From assembly GCA_963721405.1 (NCBI GenBank), contig CAVRJA010000014.1, positions 1,898,615 to 1,962,614 of the forward strand: 64,000 nt of DNA, in the 5' to 3' direction. The number at the start of each line of letters is the position of its first letter. The first letter of the stretch is position 1. The stretch is from JAFNAG01 sp963721405. Lineage in GTDB: Bacteria > Acidobacteriota > UBA6911. A model generated the notes under the pieces. It saw nothing but the letters and a program-made list of their open reading frames with translations. It was not told where the DNA came from and searched no databases. Of the stretch, positions 30,052 to 39,879 are shown one piece after another. The translations under genes and the position numbers were made by a program.

Positions 30052-31029
30052 TCAGGTTGAGGCGGCGCTCTTCCCGCAATTCAGCGCTGCGGTCGCCAGT
30101 TGATCTGCCACCGCCGTCAGGACATCGGCGTCTTCGATTTCCTCACGCCACGTCCTGGGAATCGCATCGAAGCCGGCGAATGCGCCGACAAAACTTCCTG
30201 TGAGGGCGGCGATGGAGTCGGCTGCATCTCCCGCGTTTACCGCGGTGAGAACCGCCTCGGCAAAATTCCTCGGGTGTTTGAGGAAGCAGTACGTTGCGGC
30301 GGGCACTACCTCAAGGGCATCGGAACTCGTCCCGATCTCGAACAAAGCTTCCGTCGGCGGCAGGTGGACCATTTGAGTTACCCAACGCAGCATGGCGGCC
30401 ATGTCGGGATCGATGGCGTCCACGCAATCTGCGATCTCCAGCACCTGATCACCCGCCGGGGTGTGCTCGTTCGACTGGATCAGCCGAGCGACGAGATACG
30501 CGACCGCGACTGACCCGGCCTTGGCTCTCGGATCTGTGTGCGTGATGATGCAGTCATCGAGAGCAGCGCGCACCAGTGCCTCAGGATTGCGGAAATGGAA
30601 AAGCCCCACGGGGGGCATCCGGATTGCGGCCCCGCAGCCGCAGCTGAAGACTCCGCTCTTGGTCCATGCTTTTCCCATGGAGAGATGCCGGCAGGCAAGT
30701 TCGTTGGCCCGCATCGGCGTGCGATGCGGGACCGTGTTGAGATACCAGGAGAGTAAGGCATCGGCCTGCCGCGCCGGCTCCATGCCACCGCGCTCAATCA
30801 GGCACTCGGCGGTGGCCAGCATCATTTGCGTGTCGTCCGTGTAGGATCCCTGCGGGAGGAACTCACTCGCGTGACCTGCGTGAGCGCGGGTGAAACTGTC
30901 GAGTGGCTTGCCGTAATAGCGCACGATCTGCTCACGCGATAGAAACTGGGCCGGCATACCCAACGCGTCTCCGACGGCAAATCCGACGATCGTGCCGGTG
31001 AATCGGCTTCTAATCTCCTGTGGATCCAT
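30052..31029 (-). CDS. ADP-ribosylglycohydrolase family protein
   Basis: 325 residues. N-terminal GFAVGDALGMPAQ and YTDDTQMM are the usual DraG/ARH motifs; the acidic residues help bind two metal ions. The C-terminal motif normally GGDTDT reads GDAADSIAALTG, so one expected acidic residue appears as Ala. GGAGGG precedes the ATG. Members remove ADP-ribose from proteins or small molecules; the target is unknown, and the altered motif lowers confidence in activity. It is not in an obvious operon. Confidence 0.82.
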   Translation of the reverse strand: MDPQEIRSRFTGTIVGFAVGDALGMPAQFLSREQIVRYYGKPLDSFTRAHAGHASEFLPQGSYTDDTQMMLATAECLIERGGMEPARQADALLSWYLNTVPHRTPMRANELACRHLSMGKAWTKSGVFSCGCGAAIRMPPVGLFHFRNPEALVRAALDDCIITHTDPRAKAGSVAVAYLVARLIQSNEHTPAGDQVLEIADCVDAIDPDMAAMLRWVTQMVHLPPTEALFEIGTSSDALEVVPAATYCFLKHPRNFAEAVLTAVNAGDAADSIAALTGSFVGAFAGFDAIPRTWREEIEDADVLTAVADQLATAALNCGKSAAST

Positions 31030-31595
31030 CGGGCCCTCCAGTCTTGGAGTTACCCTTCAGCATTAAGCCAATTATAACACCACTTCAGACTTCAGACATC
31101 AGACCTCAGAAATCAGACCCTGGACTTTCGACCTTAGTGCATGAATTCATAAATACGGTGATGGTTCGCAGCCGCAATGCAGAATTTGGCATTGATCATT
31201 GGTCATTTGTCATTGAATCCAGCCGGTTTCAAGTCGTCAAATGTTCAATAACAAACAACAAATAACAAATGGCAAATGGCAAATTTGATGCGCACCTCTG
31301 CAGGTTTGGCTGTAGCGCCGATCCGACCCGACTTGCGCTTCTCTAACGGGCGGAAACATGTCTCCGTGCTTATAAAATCGAGTACTTAGACTCTAGACCT
31401 TACGTTGGTTGTGCCGGCCCTTCAAGCCTCGATTCCAGCGTGCCTGAATCCCATGCAGGCGCTCGGGCCCGTTCACTGCCGGCGCTTCGCGCCTCATGTC
31501 GGGCCTGCGCATGGGCATTCTTTTTGCAACGCAGGCCTGCTAGAATCGAGAGCAATTGCGGCATTGGAACTCTTTTTCAAGAAGCGAGGAGGATC
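31030..31595. other. gene-free stretch with several heptamer patches
   Basis: No gene is supported. Patches of 7-bp units are: TCAGACY-type at 31083-31120 with a TCTAGAC-like opposing patch near 31385-31402; GGTCATT/TTGTCAT-type at 31186-31216; and opposing ACAAATG/GCAAATG-type at 31244-31288. The last part is the upstream region of the D-aminoacylase gene. Confidence 0.75.
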
Positions 31596-33170
31596 ATGAA
31601 AACGGCGCTTGCCATGGTGTGTTTGTTGTCCTGCAGCCTGATTCCGTCTCAGGCTCAGGACCCGCTGGATCTGCTGGTCCGCAACGGACGGGTCGTCGAC
31701 GGCAGCGGCAAGAGAGCGTTCACGGCCGATGTCGGCATCAAAGATGGCGTGATCGTGCGGATCGGCAAGCTCGGCAACCTCAAGGCCAAGGACGTGATCG
31801 ACGCGTCGGGATTAATTGTCGCGCCTGGGTTCATCGATGCCCACACCCATGCGGACGGCATCGAACGGACTCCCCTGGCGGAGAATTTCATTCTCATGGG
31901 GGTGACTTCCGTGGTGGCGGGGAACTGCGGTGGATCCACATTGGAAGTGGAGCAGGAATTCCAGAGGATCCGCGACACCGGAATCTCGGTAAACTTCGCC
32001 ACGCTGGTGGGGCACAACAGCGTGCGCCAGGCTGTTATGGGTTCCGAGCGCCGCGCTCCTACGGCCGATGAACTCTCTCGCATGAAGGACCTGGTCGCGC
32101 GCGCGATGTCCCAAGGGGCGATCGGTCTTTCCACCGGCCTGCAATACGTCCCCGGCACCTATGCCGAGACGGCAGAGATCGTCGAACTGGCGAAGGTCGC
32201 CGCGGCCTCCGGCGGCATCTATGCGTCGCACCTGCGCAACGAGGGCACGGAGATAGACAAGGCCGTCGACGAGGCGATCACGGTCGGCGAGTCGGCTCGC
32301 TGTCCGGTCCAGATCTCCCATCTGAAAATCGACAGCCCCAGCCAATGGGGCGCCAGCAAGAGAGTGCTGGCAAAAATGGCGGCGGCGCGAAGGCGCGGTG
32401 TGCAGGTGCATGCCGATCAATACGCCTATGAAGCGGCGAGCTCGGGACTGAGCATCCGATTCCCGTCTTGGGCGCTGGAAGGCGGGAGAGGTCAAATCAG
32501 CCAGCGCCTCAACGACCCGCCGACCTGGCAAAAGATCAAGAGCGAGATGCAGGGATTGTTGGCGGAAAGGGGGTTTCAGGACCTGTCCTGGGCAGTCGTA
32601 TCGTCCTATCGCGCCGACCGGTCGTTGGAGGGATTGTCGATGAAAGAAATTGCTATGAAGCTGAAGCGTGACGACTCCCGCGACGCACAACTCGAAGCGG
32701 CGCGCGAGATGATGCTCCAGGGTGGAGCGTCGATGGTATACCACCTCATGTCCGAGGACGACATCGCCCGCTTCATGCGCGATCCCCAGGTTTCCGTGGG
32801 ATCGGACAGCGGTGTCCTGACTCCGGGCGAAGGCATTCCTCATCCGCGGGGATATGGGAACAACGCGCGGATACTCGGGCACTACGTCAGGGAGCTTAAA
32901 GTCATCCCGCTCGAGGAAGCTGTCAGGAAGATGACCTCCCTTCCGGCATCCCAGTTCGGTTTCGAGAAGAGGGGAATGATACAGATAGGCTATGCGGCGG
33001 ACTTGGTCCTGTTCAGCAGGGAAACGGTCAGGGATCGCGCCACCTACGCCGACCCCCATCAATATCCGGAGGGTATCCCGGTGGTCATAGTAAACGGCGT
33101 CCCTGTGGTTCGCGAAGGCAAGCACACCGGCGCACGCCCGGGCCAGGTGCTGCGCACAGATCAACGATAA
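31596..33170 (+). CDS. secreted D-aminoacylase / N-acyl-D-amino-acid deacylase family amidohydrolase
   Basis: 524 residues from ATG at 31596 (GAGGAGG 4 bp upstream); frame to 31440 is upstream noise. A signal peptide (MKTALAMVCLLSCSLIPSQAQ) predicts export. The mature chain begins DLLVRNGRVVDGSG and has the metal-binding APGFIDAHTHADG. Other landmarks are VVAGNCGGS, GLSTGLQYVPGTYA, YASHLRNEG and the later SDSGVLTPGEG. The amidohydrolase fold is clear; the exact substrate, D-amino acid or peptide-like, is not. Confidence 0.87.
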   Translation: MKTALAMVCLLSCSLIPSQAQDPLDLLVRNGRVVDGSGKRAFTADVGIKDGVIVRIGKLGNLKAKDVIDASGLIVAPGFIDAHTHADGIERTPLAENFILMGVTSVVAGNCGGSTLEVEQEFQRIRDTGISVNFATLVGHNSVRQAVMGSERRAPTADELSRMKDLVARAMSQGAIGLSTGLQYVPGTYAETAEIVELAKVAAASGGIYASHLRNEGTEIDKAVDEAITVGESARCPVQISHLKIDSPSQWGASKRVLAKMAAARRRGVQVHADQYAYEAASSGLSIRFPSWALEGGRGQISQRLNDPPTWQKIKSEMQGLLAERGFQDLSWAVVSSYRADRSLEGLSMKEIAMKLKRDDSRDAQLEAAREMMLQGGASMVYHLMSEDDIARFMRDPQVSVGSDSGVLTPGEGIPHPRGYGNNARILGHYVRELKVIPLEEAVRKMTSLPASQFGFEKRGMIQIGYAADLVLFSRETVRDRATYADPHQYPEGIPVVIVNGVPVVREGKHTGARPGQVLRTDQR

Positions 33171-33228
33171 TACCAGCAAAGGCGGCTAATGACCGATTTG
33201 TGTTAAACTTTGGCACTCGGAGTTTGTC

Positions 33229-33438
33229 ATGATCAGTGATTACAAAATCGTCCTTTACCGTCAGGATGACGAATCCTGGGTCGCGGAGATTCCGGCGATT
33301 TCCGGGTGCTATGCCCTCATGCCCACCAGGCAGGACGCGCTCTCAGAGTTGGAGAACGTCTTTGAAATGATCGCGGAAGAGTATCGGGAGAGTGGCCGGC
33401 CCCTGCCAGGAGATACCACCGAAATCGTCCATGCCTAG
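33229..33438 (+). CDS. HicB-like antitoxin-family protein, apparently orphan
   Basis: 69 residues. The opening YKIVLYRQDDESWVAEIPAI and the following SGCYALMPTRQDALSEL are the partial RNase H-like fold of HicB proteins. It lacks a C-terminal DNA-binding extension, as in many short HicB forms. The usual partner HicA is not recognised; only a 24-codon frame follows. It could be a stranded antitoxin or serve another role. Confidence 0.8.
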   Translation: MISDYKIVLYRQDDESWVAEIPAISGCYALMPTRQDALSELENVFEMIAEEYRESGRPLPGDTTEIVHA

Positions 33439-33505
33439 CGCGTCGGCAAGAGAGTTGCAGGACGTTGTCCGAAAGAAGATTCCCATTGTCGGCTATAGAA
33501 TTTAG
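33431..33505 (+). CDS. 24-codon frame overlapping HicB stop, possible remnant
   Basis: Begins ATG at 33431, 8 bp inside the hicB end, and reads MPSASARELQDVVRKKIPIV before stopping at 33505. The position is where a hicA-type gene could start, but it shows no dsRBD-like HicA motif. It may be a broken partner or chance. Confidence 0.25.
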   Translation: MPSASARELQDVVRKKIPIVGYRI

Positions 33506-33565
33506 TTTGAAATATGTCCGGGCACTCCGCTCATTCATCCCCGAGCGCCCGGAACCGGAGTTCCC

Positions 33566-35938
33566 TTGCGTCGACCAAGTGTCCGTACACTCTTGATTGC
33601 CGGGCTGAGTATTGCGGCCGTGGCAGTCTTGTGGCTGATGACCCGCTACCGTTTCCCCGGCACGGCGGCGCCGGCTGGGATCACCATCGACTACCCGGGC
33701 GAGGGGGCGATCTTCCCGCCTGAGATTCCCCCCCCGACATTCCTCTGGCGAGATCCGGATAAGAGCGCGACAACCTGGGTGATTGATGTGAGCTTCGCCG
33801 ATGGCTCCTCCAGCCTCCGGGTGGAATCGCGCGGCGAGCGAATCCGTCTGGGAGAGATCGATCCGCGCTGTGTCTCTCCAACGAACGAACCGCCAGGATT
33901 GACGCCGGAGCAGGCCGACGCCCACACATGGACACCGGATGACGGCACCTGGGCGATCATCAAGAAGAACTCAGTGAAGGGTGCGGCGACTGTGACCATC
34001 GCGGGATACCGGGACGGGGATCCGAACCGGATCGTTTCGCGCGGCCGGCTGGCAATCCAGACTTCGAAAGATACGGTCGGAGCGCCGATCTTCTACCGGG
34101 ATGTCCCGCTGATGCCTTCGGAGACGGAGAAAGGTGTAATCAAGCCGCTGGCCGCCAAATCGGTGCCGTTGATTGCCTGGCGCCTGCGCAATGTGGGCGA
34201 GCCCCGAAGCAGGCTGCTTATGGAGGGCATTCACAGCTGCGCGAACTGCCATTCCTTTTCGGGCGACGGCAAGGCGATGGGGATAGACGTGGATGGGCCG
34301 CAAAACGATAAAGGGCTGTACGCCATCGTACCGATCCGGCCGCACATGTCGATCCGCAACGAGGACGTGGTCGCATGGAGCACTTTCCGGGGCAAGCTGG
34401 GCGGCAAGCTGCGGGTCGGATTCATGTCGCAGATTTCCCCCGACGGGCAATCCGTCATAACCACGATCAACGATCCCGGAATAGACCAGTCCGACTACGA
34501 ACGCCGGAGAAACCCAGTAGACCTTGTTTTGAATTACTACGTCGCTAATTTCAAGGACTACCGCTTCCTCCAGGTCTTCTACCCGACGAGGGGGATTCTC
34601 GCCTGGTACAATCACGCCGCGGGCCGTCTGCAGCCGCTGCCCGGAGCGGACGATCCGCGCTATGTGCAGACGAATGCCGTCTGGAGTCCCGACGGCAAAT
34701 ACCTCGTATTCGCCAGGGCGGCAGCAAAGGATGCCTACCCGCCGGGCGTGACGCCGGCCGCGTACGCGAACGATCCAAACGAGACCCAGATTCAGTACGA
34801 CCTCTACCGCATCCCCTTCAACGAAGGCAGAGGTGGCAGGCCGGAGCCCCTCACCGGTGCGTCGCACAACGGCATGAGCAACAGCTTTCCCAAAATCTCC
34901 CCTGACGGCCGCTGGATCGTCTACGTGCAGTGCCGCAACGGCCAGCTGATGCGCCCCGACAGCCGGCTCTATATCGTGCCGGCGGCCGGTGGCCAGGCGC
35001 GACGGATGCGGTGCAACACCCCGCGCATGAATTCCTGGCACAGCTTCTCGCCGAACGGACGCTGGCTGGTATTTTCATCGAAGAGCCGGTCGCCTTACAC
35101 ACAGATGTTTCTGACCCACCTGGACGAAGAAGGCAACGACAGTCCGGCCATTCTGATCGATAATGCGACAGCAGCAAACCGCGCCGTAAACATCCCCGAG
35201 TTCGTGAATATTGCTCCGGATGGAATGATGAAGATCGACGCTCCCGCCACCGACTATTTCCGGGTCCTGGACAGCGCGTTGGAGCTGCTCAATAATCGGC
35301 AGTATGAGGCATCCATTCCTGAGTGGAAGAAGGCCCTGGAGCTGAATCCTTCGGAGGCGTCGGCACACAACAACCTGGGAGTTGCCCTGGCGGAGACCGG
35401 AAGAGTCGAGGAAGCGATCGCGCATTACAGGACAGCGCTCGAAATCAGCCCCCGCTATCCTGAGGCATACAACAATCTTGGGGAAGCCCTGGCCGGCAGA
35501 GGAAGGCCCGACGAAGCGATCGGGTATTTCGAAAAGGCTCTGCAACTGGATCCCGGACACGCCGGCGCCCACTCCAATCTCGGGGCTATTCTCGCTCAAC
35601 AAGGCAAGATAGAGCTGGCCGTCCCGCACCTTCAAAAGGCCATCGAGCTCAAGCCTGATGCGGCCGGCGCCCAAAAAAACCTCGGCCTTGCCCTGGCCAC
35701 CGAAGGGAGATTCGAGGAGGCGACGCAACATCTGGAACAGGCGGTAAGACTCTCAGACGGACGGGATTCTGGGGCGCTCGATCTGCTTGGCCGGACCTAC
35801 GCCGAAGTCGGCCGATTTCCCGAAGCCGTTCAGACCGAGCGCCAGGCACTTGCCATTGCGGCTCAGCAGAAGAACTACCGGCTCGTGGAAGCCCTGAAGG
35901 CCAGGATTGTCCTGTATGAATCAGGCAGAAAACGCTGA
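33566..35938 (+). CDS. haem-motif / beta-propeller / TPR membrane-anchored protein
   Basis: 790 residues. A TTG start (33566) has GGAG upstream. A membrane anchor covers residues 8-25. A single CxxCH haem-binding motif is C225-x2-C228-H229 (GIHSCANCHSFSGDG). Next come PD40/WD40-like blades (SPDGQSVITT; SPDGKYLVFAR; SPDGRWIVYVQ; SPNGRWLVFSS). A TPR stretch runs from about residue 565 to the end (e.g. ASAHNNLGVALAETGRVEEA). The combination suggests a periplasmic electron-carrying or sensing protein. Function is not known to me. Confidence 0.8.
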   Translation: MRRPSVRTLLIAGLSIAAVAVLWLMTRYRFPGTAAPAGITIDYPGEGAIFPPEIPPPTFLWRDPDKSATTWVIDVSFADGSSSLRVESRGERIRLGEIDPRCVSPTNEPPGLTPEQADAHTWTPDDGTWAIIKKNSVKGAATVTIAGYRDGDPNRIVSRGRLAIQTSKDTVGAPIFYRDVPLMPSETEKGVIKPLAAKSVPLIAWRLRNVGEPRSRLLMEGIHSCANCHSFSGDGKAMGIDVDGPQNDKGLYAIVPIRPHMSIRNEDVVAWSTFRGKLGGKLRVGFMSQISPDGQSVITTINDPGIDQSDYERRRNPVDLVLNYYVANFKDYRFLQVFYPTRGILAWYNHAAGRLQPLPGADDPRYVQTNAVWSPDGKYLVFARAAAKDAYPPGVTPAAYANDPNETQIQYDLYRIPFNEGRGGRPEPLTGASHNGMSNSFPKISPDGRWIVYVQCRNGQLMRPDSRLYIVPAAGGQARRMRCNTPRMNSWHSFSPNGRWLVFSSKSRSPYTQMFLTHLDEEGNDSPAILIDNATAANRAVNIPEFVNIAPDGMMKIDAPATDYFRVLDSALELLNNRQYEASIPEWKKALELNPSEASAHNNLGVALAETGRVEEAIAHYRTALEISPRYPEAYNNLGEALAGRGRPDEAIGYFEKALQLDPGHAGAHSNLGAILAQQGKIELAVPHLQKAIELKPDAAGAQKNLGLALATEGRFEEATQHLEQAVRLSDGRDSGALDLLGRTYAEVGRFPEAVQTERQALAIAAQQKNYRLVEALKARIVLYESGRKR

Positions 35939-36052
35939 CTGACTATCTCCTGAAACAGAACCGCCAAGAGCTCGAAGACCTCTGGGGAGCATCCTTGGAG
36001 TCTATGTGATGGAGCCGGCGCGTCCCGTTGCCGGCTTTCCGGCTACTGAAAC

Positions 36053-36087
36053 AAAGAGGGGCAAGCCATGGCGGCTTGCCCCTCTTT
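36053..36087. terminator. bidirectional intrinsic terminator
   Basis: AAAGAGGGGCAAGCC and GGCTTGCCCCTCTTT form a perfect 15-bp stem with a short loop, with T runs on both strands. It lies between the convergent 33566-35938 gene and the TonB receptor at 36109, serving both. Confidence 0.9.
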
Positions 36088-36108
36088 CACTGCGGGAAAG
36101 TCAGCGGA

Positions 36109-39100
36109 TCAGAAGTCGTAGCGGAGGGCGAACATCATCCGCCGCGGATCGTTGCGCTGACTCGAGATCCGGCCCCAAGTAGAGGTTGAGGTCATGCTCA
36201 TGCTGGGACTGCCCAGGATCACGCTGTTGGTCATGTTGTAGGTTTCCCACCGGATCTGAACGGCGTGCCCTTCCTTGTAGGGCATTTTGAACGATTTCGC
36301 CAGCGCGGAATCGATGTTCCAAGTTCCCCAGGTTCGGATGTCGTTGCGCAATCCACCCTCGCCGGGAAGACTCTGCCGGTAGGCAGCGATCGCTGCGATG
36401 GCATCCGCCTGAGTAGCGAACCCGCTGACGTTCAAGCTGCCGGTCGACAACGTTCCGTTCTTGTTGATGGTCGGAGTAGGGAACGGCAATCCGGTAGGCA
36501 CGGCCGGGTTGCTGAGTTGCCAGTTGGTGGGCCACACGGAGCCGGTGCTGGTGCTGGTCGTGGTGGCGGACGATTGCCGGTATGTCCCCGAAATCTGCCA
36601 ACCGCCGAAGATCGCATCCAGGAACCCGTTCCATTTGCTGCCGAACCTCATCCCGCGGCCGAAGGGGAGCGCATATGCGCCGTAGGCGTTCATTGCATGC
36701 AGCGTATCGTAGTCCGAAACAGCACGCCTTTCGCTTGGATTCCACGAATTGGTGACGACTCCACCGCCCCACGAACCGGAATTTTCGTTGCCCGAGGCGA
36801 GATCGATGGACTTGCTGAGAGTATAGTTGAAATCGAACGAGAGGCTTTCGGTGAATCGCTTGCGCACGCTCAGCTGTGCGGCGTGGTAATTGCCCTTTCC
36901 GATCGAGCTTCTCGCGGACAACGCGCCAAACTGGTTTGAGAACATCGCGTTCTTGCCCAGAATAGAGCAATTGAGATACCGGACTCTGCCGTCGGAACGG
37001 AACGTGGTGCCGGTAGTAGTGCAGGTGAAGTCCATCGCCTGCAGGACGTTGGTGAAGTCCCCCTGATTGCTGCTGCGGACGTAGAAATTGGTGACATTCT
37101 GCGTGGCGGTAAACCCGCCGCCCGCGGCGCCCGCCCAGAGGTTTTCAAAGTAGGAGATGGGAGCAATCCGTTTATAGGACGTGGAGCGGTCTCCATCGAT
37201 GTGATCGGCGTAATAGCCCATTTGCTGCATGGCCTCGAAGTAAGTCATGCCGGACTTCGGGTCCGTGAGGTCGGTGGGCATGGCCACATCGCGATTGATC
37301 AGCGAGTGACGCGAGAGACGGCCGACGTAGGAGGCCTGAACGAAGAACCCCTTGCCGAAATCGCGCCCCCAGCTGAAGTTCATATTCATCGTGTAGGGCG
37401 CCTTCAGCTGATCGTCGAGGCTGTTGGTAATCGCGAAGGCATCGACGGGATACTTTACCGGGAAACCCGCCGGGGGTGCGGCCGGGAGTTGGGCAGTCGG
37501 TATCTCGTAGAAACCTGTAAATCGTGGAGCATTAAATGCATCCAAGGTGTTGAGCGGATTGCTGAGGGACGTGGAAAGACCGAACATCGTGTTGGCGAAA
37601 TTGGCTGCCAACGGCTGTCCGATCATGTCGTAGTACATTCCGAATCCGGCCCGAATGGAAGTTTTTCCCTCTCCGCCGAACAGAACCTTAGCCAACCCGC
37701 TGCTCCCGCCGGGTGAATATGCAAAACCGAGGCGTGGAGACCAGTTCTTGAAATTCGGGTAGAGCTGCCTCCCTCCCGGCATGCTGGCCAGGATGAATGT
37801 AATGTCACCGGCCGCTGCCTGCGAGCGGCCCTGGGCGGCCAGGTAGCCTCGATTTCCGAGCCATTCGGCGAGCGGGATGCTGGGGGAAGTCTGCTGGCCG
37901 TTGGCTTCGTGAACAGCCGGCATCAGCGAATACCGGACGCCTCCTGTGATGGTCAGGTTGTTCCGGATTTTCCAGCTGTCCTGCGCATAGAACTCGTACT
38001 CGTCGCCTACAAAATTCAACGCGACATACCCGCCCTGGGGGACCACCGTCGCGGTCCCGTCAGCATTGGCCACGTACTTATATGTGGCATTGACTTGGCT
38101 GATCAGGCCGAGAGCCGCGGCCATGGCGTACGTGTAGCTGACGGAATCGCCGCTCAAAAGCCCGCCAGGGATATTCTGGTAAAGTTCGGCGCCGCTGCCC
38201 GCAAGACCGGACGCATTCGTTGTGGCGCTGTGGAACGTGTCGTTTCGCAACGTCTGGTTCGAGATGGCTCGGACCGTAACGCCAAAACGCAGATCGTGGC
38301 TTCCTTTATTCCAGGAGAAATCATCGCTGATCGTGTGCACTGGAACAGTCCGCTTTGAGGCAGTGCCGGATGAGAAGATGTTATCGTAACCACGGAAAGT
38401 GGTGACGGGGGAATTCCGAAGCCCGGTGCTTTCCCCACCCTGCCGGGTGAATCCGTACCGGAAGGCGTTGACAATGTTGGGACGAAGCACCCAGGTGTAG
38501 CCGGTTGCCAGTCCCTTGTTGTTGCTTAGGCTCACCGACGACGGCGGTTGACCTGGAAATTGCGGCGTGCCGCCAGAGTGGTCATTCTGCAGGTTGCCGC
38601 GGATGAAAACCTGGTGCTTGCCCGACTGGTCTATCGTGTAATCCAGTTTTGCGATGTAGGTATCCTGCTTGGTGTGCCGCGGAGCGTCAAACTGAAAAAT
38701 GCAGGTGTTCAGTAGATCTCCCGAGCCGGCGACGTTGCAGCGCGGGTACGCGTTGAATACCTTGAGCGAGTTGGGATTGAGACCGATGCCAGTCGGGTCG
38801 GCATACTGCTTGATTTCGGCCGGACCGATATTTCTGAGCGCACCCGTCTTGTCGTGGTAATTCACGATTCCGTTGCGCAGATCGTCGGTCGGGACAGTGC
38901 GGCGGATTGTGGAGGCGCTCGCATCGCGCCGGCCTTCGTAGTTGGTGAATATGAACAGTCTGTTTTTGACGATCGGGCCTCCAAAAGAGGCGCCGAAAAC
39001 GTTGATTTTCAACGCAGGCAGCGGCGCCTTGCACTGGTCAAATTCCTGGGCCATCTGCTGAGGCGTGCACGGAGCGCCCGTTGGCTTGTAAGCCTGCGCA

Positions 39101-39879
39101 ATGTTGCGATTGGTGAAGAAATCGTTGGCTACGAAGTTCTCGTTCCGGTTGTATTCGTACAACGAGCCGTGGAACTCGTTGGAACCGCCCTTTGTTACCA
39201 GGGCGATATCGGCGCCGGAGCCGCGTCCCTGATCCGCATTCGAGTTTGTGGTCGTAGTGCGGAACTCCTGGACCGAGTCGAGCGTCACACGCAGGACCGG
39301 GGCAGTCACAGAGCGGTTGACTTGATCGTTGATGTCGACGCCGTCGAGGGTTACGTTCGCTTGATCTGATTTGCCGCCATTGACATTACCATCCTCGGTA
39401 ACGCCCGGCTGGAGCAGAAGGAGGTTGACGACATTGCGGGCGTACGAAGGGAGCTGTAAGATCGATGAACCCGTGATCGCGTTGCCAAGCGTGGCGTCCG
39501 TAGTATTGACGATCACCGACGAAGCCGTGACCGTGACCGTTTCGGAAGTGCCCCCGACCTTCTCAAACTTGATGTTGATCGTGGCAGGCGAGTTGACCTG
39601 CAGTCGAATGTCTTTGATTTCGGCGGTTGTAAATCCCGTCATTTTTGCTGACAGATTCCACGTTCCCGGCGCGACCTGCGAGAACGTGTACGCCCCCACA
39701 TTGTTCGAGACGGTTTCACGCTGGGCGCCGGTTTGTGAGTTCACGATCGCGATCGTGGCTCCCGGCACAACGCCGCCGGACGGATCAGTGACGACTCCCG
39801 TCAGCGAGGTGGACGCTTGTCCGAAAAGGACAGGCGTCAGCAAGATGAGAAACAAAACTGACAAACCCGTAATGCGCAT
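36109..39879 (-). CDS. Oar-like TonB-dependent outer-membrane receptor (1)
   Basis: 1,256 residues from ATG at 39879, with AGGGAGA upstream; a TTG two codons earlier is less likely. A signal peptide (MRITGLSVLFLILLTPVLFGQ) leads to a carboxypeptidase-regulatory-like domain (SLTGVVTDPSGGVVPGATI, about 22-110). A plug region follows (SVQEFRTTTTNSNADQGRG, GGSNEFHGSLYEY). The long C-terminal barrel ends in RYDF with terminal Phe, as outer-membrane proteins do. In Acidobacteriota and myxobacteria such Oar-like proteins are numerous. The cargo is unknown. No SusD partner or TonB gene is near. Confidence 0.88.
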   Translation of the reverse strand: MRITGLSVLFLILLTPVLFGQASTSLTGVVTDPSGGVVPGATIAIVNSQTGAQRETVSNNVGAYTFSQVAPGTWNLSAKMTGFTTAEIKDIRLQVNSPATINIKFEKVGGTSETVTVTASSVIVNTTDATLGNAITGSSILQLPSYARNVVNLLLLQPGVTEDGNVNGGKSDQANVTLDGVDINDQVNRSVTAPVLRVTLDSVQEFRTTTTNSNADQGRGSGADIALVTKGGSNEFHGSLYEYNRNENFVANDFFTNRNIAQAYKPTGAPCTPQQMAQEFDQCKAPLPALKINVFGASFGGPIVKNRLFIFTNYEGRRDASASTIRRTVPTDDLRNGIVNYHDKTGALRNIGPAEIKQYADPTGIGLNPNSLKVFNAYPRCNVAGSGDLLNTCIFQFDAPRHTKQDTYIAKLDYTIDQSGKHQVFIRGNLQNDHSGGTPQFPGQPPSSVSLSNNKGLATGYTWVLRPNIVNAFRYGFTRQGGESTGLRNSPVTTFRGYDNIFSSGTASKRTVPVHTISDDFSWNKGSHDLRFGVTVRAISNQTLRNDTFHSATTNASGLAGSGAELYQNIPGGLLSGDSVSYTYAMAAALGLISQVNATYKYVANADGTATVVPQGGYVALNFVGDEYEFYAQDSWKIRNNLTITGGVRYSLMPAVHEANGQQTSPSIPLAEWLGNRGYLAAQGRSQAAAGDITFILASMPGGRQLYPNFKNWSPRLGFAYSPGGSSGLAKVLFGGEGKTSIRAGFGMYYDMIGQPLAANFANTMFGLSTSLSNPLNTLDAFNAPRFTGFYEIPTAQLPAAPPAGFPVKYPVDAFAITNSLDDQLKAPYTMNMNFSWGRDFGKGFFVQASYVGRLSRHSLINRDVAMPTDLTDPKSGMTYFEAMQQMGYYADHIDGDRSTSYKRIAPISYFENLWAGAAGGGFTATQNVTNFYVRSSNQGDFTNVLQAMDFTCTTTGTTFRSDGRVRYLNCSILGKNAMFSNQFGALSARSSIGKGNYHAAQLSVRKRFTESLSFDFNYTLSKSIDLASGNENSGSWGGGVVTNSWNPSERRAVSDYDTLHAMNAYGAYALPFGRGMRFGSKWNGFLDAIFGGWQISGTYRQSSATTTSTSTGSVWPTNWQLSNPAVPTGLPFPTPTINKNGTLSTGSLNVSGFATQADAIAAIAAYRQSLPGEGGLRNDIRTWGTWNIDSALAKSFKMPYKEGHAVQIRWETYNMTNSVILGSPSMSMTSTSTWGRISSQRNDPRRMMFALRYDF

